This document shows, piece by piece, positions 4,829-5,372 of a DNA stretch of 5,372 nucleotides. Position numbers and translations under genes: made by a program. Within the stretch, counting starts at the first letter, position 1; the number at the start of each line of letters is the position of its first letter. The notes below the pieces were generated by a model. It ran no database searches. It was not told the origin of the DNA and saw only the letters and a program-made list of their open reading frames with translations. Source of the DNA: an uncultured bacterium (GTDB lineage Bacteria > Actinomycetota > Aquicultoria > SKW223); NCBI GenBank assembly GCA_938042205.1, contig CALIRS010000154.1, positions 1 to 5,372 of the forward strand, read 5' to 3'.

Positions 4829-5372
4829 ATGAACCGTTTTCCAGAAGCGTTTAGAACTCTCATCGAAGAGCTTAAGAAATTACCGGGAATTGGTCCAAGA
4901 ACAGCTTACAGACTGGCTTTTTTCATCCTCAGCAGAGAAGAAACCCACATCAAAAGTCTTGCAGAAGCTTTGCTCAGGGCAAAGTCTGAAATAAGGTTGT
5001 GTCGATTATGTTTTTCACTGGCTGATGATGAGAAATGTGCTATTTGCGCTGATGAAAGTCGAGACAAATCGATAATTTGCGTCGTCGAGGAGCCAAAAGA
5101 TGTGTTTGCGATAGAAAAAGTCCGTGAATTTAAAGGTGTCTACCATGTACTTGGAGGAGCACTTTCACCAATCGATGGTATAGGTCCTGAACAATTGAGA
5201 ATTGGAGAATTGCTTCAAAGGATAAGGGAAAATCCAGTAAAAGAAGTAATAATTGCTACCAATCCTACGGTATCAGGTGAAGCTACTGCGATCTATTTAG
5301 CCAGGATTCTGAAAGAACAAAAAGTGAAAGTCACCAGGCTTGCCAGTGGCATTCCTTACGGTGGAGATATTG
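4829..5372 (+). CDS. recR: Recombination mediator protein RecR, 3' end cut by the window
   Basis: The frame is open from ATG 4829 to the window end, giving 181 codons of a protein usually near 200 residues, so only about 20 residues are missing. RecR works with RecO and RecF to load RecA at single-strand gaps. Visible in order: a helix-hairpin-helix DNA-binding motif (LPGIGPRTAYRLAF, 18-31); a four-cysteine zinc site (C58, C61, C70, C73); and a Toprim domain starting at about 80 (SIICVVEEPKDVFAIE), continuing through GVYHVLGGALSPIDGIGP (103-120) and the ATNPTVSGEAT stretch. The last residues, GIPYGGDI, begin the conserved C-terminal motif. It starts two bases after the ebfC stop. The only Shine-Dalgarno-like match is the weak GGCGGA at 4812-4817, 11 bases upstream, so translation is probably coupled to ebfC. 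The third gene of the operon; no defects are seen. Confidence 0.97.
   Translation, partial: MNRFPEAFRTLIEELKKLPGIGPRTAYRLAFFILSREETHIKSLAEALLRAKSEIRLCRLCFSLADDEKCAICADESRDKSIICVVEEPKDVFAIEKVREFKGVYHVLGGALSPIDGIGPEQLRIGELLQRIRENPVKEVIIATNPTVSGEATAIYLARILKEQKVKVTRLASGIPYGGDI

Noticed and set aside
1..5372. CRISPR array, insertion sequence, attachment site, tRNA or defence system
   Set aside because: I saw no spaced direct repeats, terminal inverted repeats, transposase or integrase motifs, tRNA cloverleaf or defence-protein motifs on either strand.

Overview
The window is a stretch of bacterial chromosome, moderately AT-rich by eye. In order on the + strand it holds: a 5' flank with a possible degraded coding end; a DUF2207-family membrane protein; a large-type signal recognition particle (SRP) RNA; dnaX; a ybaB/ebfC-type gene; and the first ~181 codons of recR, cut by the window end. 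No convincing gene lies on the - strand. The order SRP RNA - dnaX - ebfC - recR is the one known from Bacillus subtilis (scr-dnaX-yaaK-recR). Together with the Alu domain in the SRP RNA, it points to a Bacillota-like or other deep-branching, SRP-large bacterium. A genus cannot be named from this sequence alone.

Layout. Positions 1-382 hold no supported gene. Positions 1-156 contain a short, strongly basic reading frame that may be the end of a broken or diverged gene, followed by a weak terminator-like hairpin and a T-rich stretch with a possible promoter. The DUF2207 gene (383-2233) encodes a secreted-then-anchored membrane protein ending in a Phe/Ser-rich and then Gly-rich tail. A 261-base spacer (2234-2494) carries one bulged hairpin and two candidate promoters for the SRP RNA. 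The better placed one is an extended -10 (TGG-TATTAT) positioned to start transcription at the predicted RNA 5' end. The SRP RNA (about 2495-2774) has the Alu domain, a long S-domain helix and the universal GTCAGG/GAAA/AGCAGC core.

The dnaX, ebfC and recR genes are tightly packed (15-base and 2-base gaps) and almost certainly co-transcribed. DnaX is the clamp-loader ATPase of the replicative polymerase, EbfC is a small DNA-binding nucleoid protein, and RecR is a recombination mediator acting with RecF/RecO. The cluster joins replication and gap repair.

The points most worth a second look are: an A-AAA-AAT slippery heptamer in dnaX, placed where a -1 shift would give a gamma-like short protein; alternative hairpins within the SRP RNA helix 5 region, one at the position of the archaeal helix 6; a mini-ORF whose stop codon abuts the dnaX GTG; and the interrupted reading frame at the left edge. 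Nothing here is clearly a new defence or mobile system; most of the window is conserved housekeeping DNA.
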